From Brachybacterium epidermidis (lineage in GTDB: Bacteria; Actinomycetota; Actinomycetes; Actinomycetales; Dermabacteraceae): DNA of 64,000 nucleotides. Every line of letters starts with the position of its first letter. Position 1 is the first letter of the stretch. The notes beneath the pieces were generated by a model. The model made no database searches, was not told where the DNA came from, and was given only the letters and a program-made list of their open reading frames with translations. Below are positions 46,934 to 64,000 of the stretch, piece after piece. The position numbers were made by a program, and so were the translations under genes. Location of the stretch: positions 186,001-250,000 of the forward strand of contig NZ_JADEYR010000001.1 of NCBI RefSeq assembly GCF_015209585.1. Direction: 5' to 3'.

Positions 46934-49552
46934 ATGCCCCGCATCCCGCTGACCTGGCTCGCCGAGCACGTCACCCTGCGCGAGGGGGCCGGCGCCGAAT
47001 CGGTCGCCGCCGATCTCGTCTCCGTCGGCCTCGAGGAGGAGGCCATCCACGGCGCCCAGGTGACCGGACCGCTCGTGGTGGGCCGCGTGCTCGCCCTCGA
47101 GAAGGAGCCGCAGAAGAACGGCAAGACCATCAACTGGTGCCGGGTGGACGTGGGCCCCGAGCACAACGAGGACGCCGACGATCCCAAGGACCCTCAGCCC
47201 GGCCCGGAGCAGCCCTCCCGCGGCATCGTCTGCGGTGCCCACAACTTCGAGGTGGGCGACCTGGTGGTGGTGTCCCTGCCCGGCACCGTGCTGCCGGGCG
47301 ACTTCGCCATCGCGGCCAGGAAGACCTACGGCCACACCTCCGACGGCATGATCTGCTCCGGCGAGGAGCTGGGCCTGGGCGCGGACCCGGAGGGCGAGGA
47401 CGGCATCATCGTGCTGGGTCGCGGTCTCGGTGCGGGCCTGACCGGTGAGCCCGGTGACGACGCCATCGCTCTGCTGGGACTCGGCGACGAGACCGTCGAG
47501 ATCAACGTGACCCCGGATCGCGGCTACTGCTTCTCCATGCGCGGCGTGGCCCGCGAGTACTCCCACGCCACGGGCGGTGCGTTCGTGGACCCCGTGACCA
47601 CCGTCGACGCGCCGGAGGGCACCCGCGGCGGGGTGCCGGTGCAGCTGCGGGACGATGCCCCGCTGCGGGGCGGCGAGGGCTGCACCCGGTTCGTGACCCT
47701 CGAGGTTCGCGGCACCGACGCCACCGCCCCCACGCCGCGCTGGATGAGCCGTCGCCTCACCCAGGCCGGGATGCGGCCCATCTCCCTGATCGTCGACGTC
47801 ACCAACTACGTGATGCTGGATCTGGGCCAGCCCCTGCACGCCTACGACGCGGAGAAGGTGGTCGCCCCGATCATCGTTCGCCGTGCCCGGGCGGGCGAGA
47901 AGCTGACCACGCTGGACGATGTCGAGCGCACCCTGGATGCCGAGGACCTGCTGATCACCGACTGCGGCGGACCAGAGGGGGATCGTGTGCTGGGCCTGGC
48001 CGGGGTGATGGGCGGGGCGGAGACGGAAGTCACCGATGCCACCCGCAACGTGATCCTCGAGGCCGCCACGTTCCAGCAGATCACCGTGGCGCGCACCGCC
48101 CGCCGCCACCGCCTGCCCTCGGAGGCCTCCAAGCGCTTCGAGCGCGGTGTGGACCCGCACCTGCCGCTGGTGGCCGCCCAGCGTGCCGCCGAGCTGATCG
48201 TCCAGTACGGTGGCGGCGAGATCGACCACCGCGTCACCGACGAGGGCACCATCACCGAACCCTCCGCGATCGACTTCCCGATCGCGGACGCCGAGCGCGT
48301 GGTGGGCGTGGCCTACACCCCCGAGCAGGTGCGCAGCAGCCTCGAGATGATCGGCTGCACCGTCGAGGAGGCCGGCGCCCCGGCGGGCGGCAGCGGCGAC
48401 ATGCTGCGTGTCACCCCGCCCAGCTGGCGCCCCGATCTGGTGGTCCGTGAGGACCTCGTCGAGGAGATCGCGCGGCTGGTCGGATACGAACAGATCCCCT
48501 CCGTGCTGCCCACCGCCCCCGGTGGTCGCGGGCTCACCCGTTCCCAGCGGGGCCGCCGTAACGCCGGGCGGGCGCTGGCCGAGGCGGGCCTCACGGAGGT
48601 CGCCTCCTACCCGTTCATCGGCGAGGGCGTGTTCGACCAGCTGCGCTACGACGCGGAGGACGAGCGCCGCCGCGCCGTGCGCCTGTTGAACCCCCTGGCC
48701 GACGACGAGCCGCTGATGCGCACCGCGCTGCTGCAGACCCTGCTGCCGGTGGCGCGCCGCAACCTGGGCCGCGGCGAGGAGAGCGTGGCGATCTTCCAGG
48801 TGGGGTCGGTGTCGCTCTCCCGCGGCGAGGCCGGTGTCTCGCCCGTGCCCTCGGCCGCGCAGCGACCCTCGGACGAGGAGCTCGCCGCCGTGCAGGACGC
48901 CCTGCCCGCACAGACCCGGCGCCTGGCGGTCGTGATCGGTGGAGCCAGCGGCCCCGGATCCTGGATGGGGGACGCACCCGCCTGGGGGTGGGCCGACGCC
49001 ATCGACCTCGCGCACCGTGTCGCGGCCTCCGTGGGGGCGCACCTCGAGGTGCGTCAGGCCGAGCACGCGCCCTTCCACCCCGGCCGCACCGCCGAGCTGA
49101 CCGTCCAGGGCGCCGACGGCGAGCAGGCCGTCGTGGGACATGCCGGGGAGCTGCACCCCGCAGTGATCAAGGCGTACTCCCTTCCCGCCCGCAGCAGCGC
49201 CCTCGAACTGGACCTGGAGGCCGTGATCGCGGCGGCCCCCGCGGTGGTCGAGGCCGTACCGGTGCCCACGTTCCCCCCGGCCAAGGAGGACTTCGCCTTC
49301 GTGGTCGATCAGGACGTGCCCGCCTCGGCCGTCGAGGCCGCGATCGTGGTGGGCATCGGAGATCTCGCCGAGAGCGTTCGCCTGTTCGACGTGTACACCG
49401 GCGATCAGATCGGCGAGGGCAAGAAGTCGCTTGCCTTCGCGGTGCGGCTGCGGTCCGAGGACGGCACCCTCACCGGCGAGCAGATCGGTGCGGCCCGCGA
49501 GCGCTGCATCCGCGCGGTGGAGGACGCCGTAGGAGGCGTGCTGCGAGCGTGA
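46934..49552 (+). CDS. pheT: phenylalanyl-tRNA synthetase beta subunit
   Basis: 872 residues. In order: an EMAP-like tRNA-binding domain (about 40-165, with IVCGAHNFEVGDLVVVSLPG), B3/B4 editing domain (about 210-400), B5 domain (about 415-500), a class II-like core (RPDLVVREDLVEEIARLVGYE and after) and the C-terminal ferredoxin-like anticodon-binding domain (FPPAKEDFAFVVDQDVP to the end). The editing domain hydrolyses Tyr-tRNAPhe. A hairpin follows. Confidence 0.97.
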   Translation: MPRIPLTWLAEHVTLREGAGAESVAADLVSVGLEEEAIHGAQVTGPLVVGRVLALEKEPQKNGKTINWCRVDVGPEHNEDADDPKDPQPGPEQPSRGIVCGAHNFEVGDLVVVSLPGTVLPGDFAIAARKTYGHTSDGMICSGEELGLGADPEGEDGIIVLGRGLGAGLTGEPGDDAIALLGLGDETVEINVTPDRGYCFSMRGVAREYSHATGGAFVDPVTTVDAPEGTRGGVPVQLRDDAPLRGGEGCTRFVTLEVRGTDATAPTPRWMSRRLTQAGMRPISLIVDVTNYVMLDLGQPLHAYDAEKVVAPIIVRRARAGEKLTTLDDVERTLDAEDLLITDCGGPEGDRVLGLAGVMGGAETEVTDATRNVILEAATFQQITVARTARRHRLPSEASKRFERGVDPHLPLVAAQRAAELIVQYGGGEIDHRVTDEGTITEPSAIDFPIADAERVVGVAYTPEQVRSSLEMIGCTVEEAGAPAGGSGDMLRVTPPSWRPDLVVREDLVEEIARLVGYEQIPSVLPTAPGGRGLTRSQRGRRNAGRALAEAGLTEVASYPFIGEGVFDQLRYDAEDERRRAVRLLNPLADDEPLMRTALLQTLLPVARRNLGRGEESVAIFQVGSVSLSRGEAGVSPVPSAAQRPSDEELAAVQDALPAQTRRLAVVIGGASGPGSWMGDAPAWGWADAIDLAHRVAASVGAHLEVRQAEHAPFHPGRTAELTVQGADGEQAVVGHAGELHPAVIKAYSLPARSSALELDLEAVIAAAPAVVEAVPVPTFPPAKEDFAFVVDQDVPASAVEAAIVVGIGDLAESVRLFDVYTGDQIGEGKKSLAFAVRLRSEDGTLTGEQIGAARERCIRAVEDAVGGVLRA

Positions 49553-49566
49553 GTGTCTACGGCACC

Positions 49567-49598
49567 TACTTAACCGCTGAACCAGGAGCTTAACCGCT
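49567..49598. repeat. imperfect direct repeat after pheT
   Basis: CTTAACCGCT occurs twice, 20 bases apart, each followed by a CCAGG within a few bases. Confidence 0.6.
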
Positions 49599-49625
49599 CC
49601 AGGTGGGCACTGTGCAACCCGAGGG

Positions 49626-49640
49626 GCCCCTTCGAGGGGC
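49626..49640 (+). terminator. hairpin downstream of pheT
   Basis: GCCCC-TTCGA-GGGGC, about 75 bases after the stop. Confidence 0.45.
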
Positions 49641-49712
49641 GTCCGTGTCGAAACCGTTACCGACGAGGCCCCCCGCCCGTACGAGGTGTGCACCACAGCC
49701 GAGTTGGCTGAT

Positions 49713-49726
49713 CATGCACGGGCATG
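49713..49726. promoter_or_regulatory. candidate ArgR operator
   Basis: CATGC-ACGG-GCATG, a palindrome just upstream of the argC -10. Actinobacterial ARG boxes are AT-richer CATGCAT-type palindromes, so this is a plausible half-match, and argR is in the same operon. Confidence 0.4.
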
Positions 49727-49728
49727 TA

Positions 49729-49734
49729 TAGACT
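49729..49734 (+). promoter_or_regulatory. leaderless -10 element of the arg operon
   Basis: TAGACT, six bases before the argC ATG. TTGGCT at 49704-49709 could be the -35 (19-base spacer, or 17 to an overlapping TATAGA). Confidence 0.6.
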
Positions 49735-49740
49735 TTCGCC

Positions 49741-50814
49741 ATGTCTGTCACGCAGTCCCTGCCCCGCATCGCGGTCGTCGGCGCCTCCGGATACGCCGGG
49801 GGCGAGACGCTGCGCCTGCTGGCCGGGCACCCCGGGGTCCAGGTTGCCACGGTGGCCGCGCACTCCAGTGCAGGCAAGCAGCTGAGCGAGGTCGCCCCGC
49901 ACGTGGACCTCGGGCACGACCCGGTGCTCCAGGAGACCACGGTCGAGAACCTGTGCGGACATGACGCCGTGGTCCTCGCCCTGCCCCACGGGCAGTCCGG
50001 ACACATCGCCGCCCAGCTGCGGCAGGTGGATCCGCAGGTGCTCGTGCTCGACCTCGGGGCGGACCACCGCCTGGACAGCGCCCAGGACTGGGAGGACTAC
50101 TACGGCAGCGAGCACTCCGGCACCTGGACCTACGGCATGCCGGAGCTGCCCCTCGCCGATGGCACGCGTCAGCGCGAGCTGCTGCGCGGGACTCGCGAGA
50201 TCGCCGTGCCCGGCTGCAACGCCACCGCCGTCACCCTCGGGGTCGCGCCCCTGGTGCGCAGAGGACTCATCGACGGCGGCGCGCTCGGCGCCGTGCTCCC
50301 CGTCGGCTACTCCGGTGCGGGCCGCACCGCCAAGCAGCACCTGCTGTTCAGCGAGGCGCAAGGATCCGCGTCGCCCTATGCCGTGGGAGGCTCCCACCGG
50401 CACGTGCCCGAGATCCTGCAGAACCTGCGCCGCGCCGGTGCCGAGGGCGAACTGCGCCTGACCTTCACCCCCGTGCTGGTGCCCATGAGCCGCGGCATCC
50501 TCGCGGTGATCAATGCCCCCGTCGATCCCGGCACCACCACCGCGGACCTGCTGGAGGCGCTCGGGGCCGACTACGGCCAGGAGCACTTCCTCACCGTCCT
50601 GCCGGAGGGCCGGATGCCCACCACCGGCCAGGTCACCGGCGCCAACACGGTGCGCATCGGCGCGGCGGTGGATCGTCGCAGCGGCCAGGCCACGGTGATC
50701 GCCGCCCTCGACAACCTGGTCAAGGGCACCGCCGGTGCCGCCCTGCAGTCCCTCAACCTCGCCCTGGGCCTGCCGGAGCGAACCGGGCTGAGCCGAACCG
50801 CGCTCGCCCCCTGA
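49741..50814 (+). CDS. argC: N-acetyl-gamma-glutamyl-phosphate reductase
   Basis: 357 residues. Rossmann motif VVGASGYAGGETLRLL (13-28); catalytic Cys159 in VPGCNATAV. It reduces N-acetylglutamyl phosphate to the semialdehyde with NADPH. It is the first gene of the arginine operon and probably leaderless. The C-terminal NLVKGTAGAALQSLN tag is intact. Confidence 0.97.
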   Translation: MSVTQSLPRIAVVGASGYAGGETLRLLAGHPGVQVATVAAHSSAGKQLSEVAPHVDLGHDPVLQETTVENLCGHDAVVLALPHGQSGHIAAQLRQVDPQVLVLDLGADHRLDSAQDWEDYYGSEHSGTWTYGMPELPLADGTRQRELLRGTREIAVPGCNATAVTLGVAPLVRRGLIDGGALGAVLPVGYSGAGRTAKQHLLFSEAQGSASPYAVGGSHRHVPEILQNLRRAGAEGELRLTFTPVLVPMSRGILAVINAPVDPGTTTADLLEALGADYGQEHFLTVLPEGRMPTTGQVTGANTVRIGAAVDRRSGQATVIAALDNLVKGTAGAALQSLNLALGLPERTGLSRTALAP

Positions 50815-50879
50815 GCCCGGCAGCCCCCGCACCAGCCTCCGCTCGCTCCCCGCCTCCCCACAGACCCCCGGAGACAGCC

Positions 50880-52049
50880 ATGACCGTCACCCGCCCCCGC
50901 GGATTCCGCGCCGCCGCAACGGCCGCCGGGATCAAGGCCACCGGTGCCCTGGATCTCGCCCTTGTCGTCAACGACGGCCCGCGGGACACCGCCGCGGCCG
51001 TGTTCACCGCGAACCGCGTCCAGGCCGCCCCCGTGCTCTGGTCCCGCCAGGCCATCGCCGATGGTCGGTCCCGCGCCGTGGTGCTCAACTCCGGCGGTGC
51101 CAATGCCTGCACCGGCCCGGAGGGCTTCGCCGACACCCACCGCACCGCCGAGCACACCGCCCAGCAGCTCGGCATCTCAGCCCAGGACGTGCTGGTGTGC
51201 TCCACCGGCCTGATCGGTGAGCGCCTGCCGATGGACGCGGTGCTGGGCGGGATCGACACCGCGGCGGCCGCGCTCGCCGTGGGAGCCGAGACCGATGAGG
51301 CCGCCTCGCGCGCCATCATGACCACCGACAGCGTGCCCAAGACCGCCTCCGCGACCACGTCCTCCGGCGTGGTGGTGGGCGGCATGGCCAAGGGCGCCGG
51401 GATGCTCGCGCCCCAGCTGGCCACCATGCTGGTGGTGCTGACCACCGACGCCGACGTCGACCCCGCCACCGCCGGGTCCGTGCTGCGCGCGGCCACCGCC
51501 ACCACCTTCGACCGCGTCGACTCCGATGCCTGCATGTCCACCAACGACACCGTGATCCTGCTGGCCTCCGGTGCCAGTGGCATCACCCCGCGGGCCGAGG
51601 AGCTCGCCGAGGCCGTCCGGCAGGTCTCGGCCGACCTCGCCCGGCAGCTGGTGGCCGACGCCGAAGGAGCCGCCCACGACGTGCACGTGATCGTGCGCTC
51701 GTCCAGCACCGAGCAGGCCGCCCTGGCCGTGGCCCGGGAGATCGCCCGCTCCAACCTGGTCAAGACCGCCGTGTACGGCAATGACCCCAATTGGGGCAGG
51801 ATCGTCGCCGCCGCCGGCTGCGTCCCCGAGGACGTCGCCCCCTTCGCCGTCGAGGACCTCTCCGTGAGCGTCAACGGGGTGGAGGTGTGCCGCTCCGGCG
51901 GAGCCCACCGCGACCGCTCCGAGGTCGACATGACCCCCCGCGAGACCCTCATCGAAGTGGACCTCGGCGCCGGCACCGCCACCGGCGACATCTGGACCAA
52001 CGACCTCACCCACGAGTACGTCGAAGAGAACAGCGCCTACTCCTCATGA
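50880..52049 (+). CDS. argJ: glutamate N-acetyltransferase / ornithine acetyltransferase
   Basis: 389 residues. The self-cleavage site is clear: Thr182 in [21 protein letters not shown] becomes the nucleophile of the beta chain. It recycles the acetyl group from N-acetylornithine to glutamate (and may also use acetyl-CoA), so no argE is needed. GGAGA precedes the ATG. Its TGA overlaps the argB ATG (ATGA). Confidence 0.97.
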   Translation: MTVTRPRGFRAAATAAGIKATGALDLALVVNDGPRDTAAAVFTANRVQAAPVLWSRQAIADGRSRAVVLNSGGANACTGPEGFADTHRTAEHTAQQLGISAQDVLVCSTGLIGERLPMDAVLGGIDTAAAALAVGAETDEAASRAIMTTDSVPKTASATTSSGVVVGGMAKGAGMLAPQLATMLVVLTTDADVDPATAGSVLRAATATTFDRVDSDACMSTNDTVILLASGASGITPRAEELAEAVRQVSADLARQLVADAEGAAHDVHVIVRSSSTEQAALAVAREIARSNLVKTAVYGNDPNWGRIVAAAGCVPEDVAPFAVEDLSVSVNGVEVCRSGGAHRDRSEVDMTPRETLIEVDLGAGTATGDIWTNDLTHEYVEENSAYSS

Positions 52050-53015
52050 GCGTGACCGCCCCCGACCCGAGCCGGCCCGCCCAGACCCTGGTGGGCAAGA
52101 ACCCCCTCGCCCAGCTCGACGCCGCCCGCCTCGAGGCCCGCAGCAAGTCGGCCGTGCTGATCGAGGCCCTGCCCTGGATGCAGCGCTTCCGCGGCAGGAT
52201 CGTGGTGATCAAGTACGGCGGCAACGCCATGGTCGACGACGAGCTGCGCCGCGCCTTCGCCGCCGACATGGTCTTCATGCACCTGGCCGGCATCCACGTG
52301 GTCGTGGTCCACGGCGGTGGGCCCCAGATCAGCGCCATGCTGGAACGGGTCGGGATCGACTCCACCTTCCGCGGCGGCATGCGCGTGACCGACGCCGACA
52401 CCATGGACATCGTGCGCATGGTGCTGGTGGGCCAGGTGGGCCGCGAGCTCGTCGGCCTCATCAACCAGCACGGCCCCTACGCCGTGGGCATGTCCGGGGA
52501 GGACGCGCACCTGTTCACCGCCAAGCGCCGCGGCACCGTCGTGGACGGCGAGGACATCGACCTGGGCCACGTGGGAGCCGTGGACGGCGTGCGCATCGAG
52601 TCGATCAGCGACCTGCTGGAGGCCGGCCGCATCCCCGTGATCTCCTCGATCGCACCCGAGGTGGACGAGGACGGGAACCTCACCGGCGAGGTCCTCAACA
52701 TCAACGCCGATCTCGCCGCGGCAGCCATCGCCCAGGGCCTGGACGCAGAGAAGCTGGTGATGCTCACCGATGTGGAGGGCCTGTACCGCGACTGGCCGGA
52801 CCGCGATTCGCTGATCCCCGAGATCGCGGCCAGTGAGCTGCGCGCGATGCTCCCCGAGCTCACCGAGGGCATGATCCCCAAGGCCGAGGCACTGCTGGGG
52901 GCCGTGGACGCCGGGGTGCGCACCGCCGCCATGATCGATGGCCGCATCGAGCACGCGGTGCTGCTGGAGGTCTTCACGACCAAGGGGATCGGAACCATGG
53001 TCAGGAGGGACGACT

Positions 53016-53023
<8 letters not shown>
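52046..53023 (+). CDS. argB: acetylglutamate kinase
   Basis: 325 residues, amino-acid-kinase fold. [11 protein letters not shown] binds ATP phosphates; [13 protein letters not shown] binds substrate; the C-terminal GTMVRRDD is present. The N-terminal 40-residue extension with a helix ([11 protein letters not shown]) is typical of the hexameric, arginine-inhibited form. It overlaps argJ by four bases and argD by eight. Confidence 0.97.
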
Positions 53024-58633
<5,610 letters not shown>

Positions 58634-58672
58634 CGGAAATCGCTGGGGGAGGTCTCCACCTCCTGCCACAAT

Positions 58673-58702
58673 GGGGCCGGTCCCGATCGTGGGGCCGGCC
58701 CC
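58673..58702 (+). terminator. hairpin between argH and tyrS
   Basis: GGGGCCGG and CCGGCCCC arms with a 14-base loop. It may end the arg transcript or form part of the tyrS leader. Confidence 0.5.
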
Positions 58703-58728
58703 GTCGTACTTCGGAAGGAACACCCCTG

Positions 58729-59997
58729 ATGCAGACCGTCCTGGACGACCTCGACTGGCGAGGACTCGTCGTGCAGACCACCGGGCGCGAGGCGCTCGGA
58801 AGCGCTCTGGCCGATGGACCGGTCTCCCTCTATTGCGGGTTCGACCCGACTGCTTCGTCCTTGCACGTGGGGCATCTGACCCAGGTGCTCACCATGCGCC
58901 GCTTCCAGCTCGCCGGTCACCGACCCATCGCCTTGGTGGGCGGGGCGACCGGTCTGATCGGGGATCCTCGGATGTCCGGTGAGCGGGTGCTGAACGACGC
59001 CACGGTGGTGGCGGGATGGGTCGAGAACCTGCGCGACCAGATCTCCCGCTTCCTCGATCTGGAGGGCGAGTTCGGGGTGACGATGGTGAACAACCTCGAC
59101 TGGATCGGAGGCCTGGGCGCACTGGAGTTCCTGCGGGACATGGGCAAGCACTTCCGCATGGGCACCATGCTGGCCAAGGACACGGTGGCCAGGCGATTGG
59201 CCAGCGATGAGGGGATCAGCTACACCGAGTTCAGCTACCAGGTGCTGCAGGGCATCGACTACCTGGAGCTGCATCGGCGCCACGGCGTCACCCTCCAGTA
59301 CGGGGGGAACGACCAGTGGGGCAACCTGCTCTCGGGAGTCGACCTGATCCACAAGGTGGAGGGGCGTGACGTGCACGCGATGACCACGCCACTGGTCACC
59401 AAGGCCGACGGCACGAAGTTCGGCAAGAGCGAGGGCGGGTCCGTGTGGCTGGATGCGGAGCTCACCAGCCCGTACGCCTTCCACCAGTTCTGGCTGAACG
59501 CCGCCGACTCCGACGTCATGAACTACCTGCGGTACTTCACCTTCCGCGGCAAGGATGAGCTCGCGGAGCTCGAGACCGCGACCCTGGAGGCCTCCCACCA
59601 GCGACGCGCGCAGCACGCCCTCGCCGACGATCTCACCACCCTGGTGCACGGTGAGCAGGCCACAGCCCAGGCGAAGGCCGCTGCTGGCGTGCTGTTCGGC
59701 AAGGGAGACGTCCGGGAGCTGGACGAACCCACGATCCGCGCCATCGCCGGCGAGCTCCCCGGCGCCGAGCTCACCTCGAGCACGCCGCTGGTGGACGCCT
59801 TCGTGGCCGCGGGGATCGTGGCCTCGAAGGGCGCGGCCCGGCGAGCGGCAGAGGAAGGTGGGCTGTCCGTGAACGGCGAGAAGCTCGCCGCCGATGACCT
59901 CGCGGGGGAGCTGGGTTCCTTGACGTCCCTTCCCGGAGGGCACCTCCTGCTGCGCCGTGGCAGGAAGACGGCGGCCATGGTGCGCCTGGTTGCCTGA
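58729..59997 (+). CDS. tyrS: tyrosyl-tRNA synthetase
   Basis: 422 residues, class I. HIGH box as HVGH (46-49) in TASSLHVGHL and KMSKS box as KFGKS (230-234). The C-terminal S4-like RNA-binding domain (about 355-420, VASKGAARRAAEEGGLSVNGEKL) is present. GGAAGGAA precedes the ATG. It follows the arg operon and is the last protein gene before the rRNA operon. Confidence 0.97.
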   Translation: MQTVLDDLDWRGLVVQTTGREALGSALADGPVSLYCGFDPTASSLHVGHLTQVLTMRRFQLAGHRPIALVGGATGLIGDPRMSGERVLNDATVVAGWVENLRDQISRFLDLEGEFGVTMVNNLDWIGGLGALEFLRDMGKHFRMGTMLAKDTVARRLASDEGISYTEFSYQVLQGIDYLELHRRHGVTLQYGGNDQWGNLLSGVDLIHKVEGRDVHAMTTPLVTKADGTKFGKSEGGSVWLDAELTSPYAFHQFWLNAADSDVMNYLRYFTFRGKDELAELETATLEASHQRRAQHALADDLTTLVHGEQATAQAKAAAGVLFGKGDVRELDEPTIRAIAGELPGAELTSSTPLVDAFVAAGIVASKGAARRAAEEGGLSVNGEKLAADDLAGELGSLTSLPGGHLLLRRGRKTAAMVRLVA

Positions 59998-60045
59998 GGC
60001 TCGCACCTGGCTGCCGAAGCCTTCGGGTGACACCCCTAACAAGTA

Positions 60046-60101
60046 CAGGTCACATTCGGCCCCAGGCGGCCCGTAAGGGCTTGGAAAGACAGCCTGACCT
60101 G
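60046..60101. other. foldable element after tyrS
   Basis: CAGGTCA (60046-60052) pairs with TGACCTG (60095-60101); inside is GCCC-GTAA-GGGC (60069-60080), a hairpin closed by a GNRA tetraloop. It may be an extended terminator of tyrS or a small structured RNA. Strand not determined. Confidence 0.35.
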
Positions 60102-60147
60102 GGATGATGGTGTTGCCGGAGGGTGAACAGAGGGTGTCGAAGCGGGT

Positions 60148-60176
60148 TTGACGGCCACCCCGCGGCCCCGTAATGT
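60148..60176 (+). promoter_or_regulatory. rRNA promoter P1
   Basis: TTGACG, a 17-base spacer and TAATGT, the best promoter in the window. Confidence 0.7.
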
Positions 60177-60350
60177 CTTCCCTTGTCGCCGCGAGGACGA
60201 CGCCGGGAAGCCAAGAGGATCCACCACGGATCAGCGAAGCGGAACGGGGTCACCGCAGCGGGGATCTGATCCTCAGGGATCAGCCGCGGGTCAGCGGATC
60301 GAGCAGGTCGCACAGCGAACTGGGAGAGACGCAGACCACACGGAGCGGAG

Positions 60351-60379
60351 TTGAAACGGCCGCGACGAACTGCTAGAGT
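60351..60379 (+). promoter_or_regulatory. rRNA promoter P2
   Basis: TTGAAA, a 17-base spacer and TAGAGT, with initiation expected near 60386. Confidence 0.7.
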
Positions 60380-60385
60380 AGTGAC

Positions 60386-60629
60386 TCGCGCCGGGACGAC
60401 GAAGCGAAAAGAAGTCGGACCGACCGGGATCACGATCCCGCAAGGCTGCCGGCGCCACCGAGCCTCTGAGATGAGCCGCTGAGCGGCCCATTGACAATGT
60501 GCGCGTGTTGCTTGATATCTCAATAGCGTGTCTGTTTGTTGATGCCAATATTTTGATTGGCATTCTTCGGATGATTAGCAGAATTATTTTTGCTGGTTGT
60601 TTGTTTGAATGCTGGGATTTTTCTATGTT
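60386..60629 (+). ncRNA. rRNA operon leader with antitermination and processing elements
   Basis: The leader turns markedly AT-rich after 60490. CTTGATATCTCAATAGCGTG (60511-60530) matches the box region conserved in actinobacterial rRNA leaders, and a perfect hairpin ATGCCAAT-ATTTTG-ATTGGCAT (60542-60563) follows. Together they resemble the boxA/boxB antitermination and RNase III processing signals. The TTGACA at 60491 could be a third promoter, but its -10 is poor. Confidence 0.6.

Positions 60630-64000
<3,371 letters not shown>

Noticed and set aside
60491-60520. Third rRNA promoter beginning TTGACA
   Set aside because: The -35 is perfect, but the best -10 at proper spacing is GATATC, and the same bases belong to the conserved antitermination box. 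Left as part of the leader.

Overview
The window comes from a high-GC Gram-positive bacterium of the Actinomycetota. The evidence is a mycothiol-dependent formaldehyde dehydrogenase, a bifunctional-type PriA, a monomeric NADP isocitrate dehydrogenase, strong G/C third-position bias, many GTG starts, many genes that appear leaderless, and an actinobacterial rRNA leader and spacer. The gene set and the 16S text suggest Dermabacteraceae (Brachybacterium or a close relative). That genus call is inference from memory, not from a database search. No insertion sequence, prophage, CRISPR array or tRNA gene was found. The DNA is mostly chromosomal core, with a possibly accessory left edge.

Layout. 1-5.6 kb: the 3' part of an ImmA/IrrE-type metallopeptidase gene, a trehalose-synthase-like GH13 enzyme paired with an LLM-class flavin oxidoreductase, and a TerC metal exporter behind a candidate manganese riboswitch. 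5.7-9.1 kb: a YeiH-type transporter with a tiny coupled membrane protein, a Mug-type DNA glycosylase, a macro-domain protein and a membrane-anchored hypothetical. 9.2-20 kb: a 1076-residue GH92 mannosidase, two membrane proteins (YwaF, DUF808), an NAD(P)-binding SDR, phosphoketolase, a PRC-barrel/DUF2382 stress-type protein and a PepSY lipoprotein. 20-29.3 kb: an amidohydrolase, PPK2, Tpx, a broken DUF488 gene, an alpha/beta hydrolase, isocitrate dehydrogenase, an Nramp-like carrier with a non-canonical metal site, a solitary ectoine synthase and a ZIP transporter.

29.3-37.4 kb holds the histidine genes: hisD alone, then hisC-hisB-(unknown)-hisH-(small membrane protein)-priA-sseB-MFS as one tightly overlapping run. 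39-43.6 kb: infC with an AUC start and a long leader, rpmI, rplT, an rRNA methyltransferase and a CopD-CtaG fusion. 43.6-45.3 kb: a mycothiol formaldehyde-detoxification pair. 45.7-49.6 kb: pheST. 49.7-58.6 kb: a complete arginine operon argCJBDF-argR-argGH, then tyrS. The window ends in an rRNA operon: two strong promoters, a leader, 16S, a spacer without tRNA genes, and the first 1.5 kb of 23S.

Recurring themes. At least eight genes carry TANNNT exactly 6 or 7 bases before the start codon, which implies leaderless mRNAs. Intrinsic terminators are long GC hairpins, often 14-17 bp with 3-5 nt loops, and usually without a U tract. Several intergenic spots carry short tandem duplications. One palindrome, ATGGGGA-N4-TCCCCAT, occurs upstream of both the GH92 gene and pheS and is not explained by any annotated regulator.
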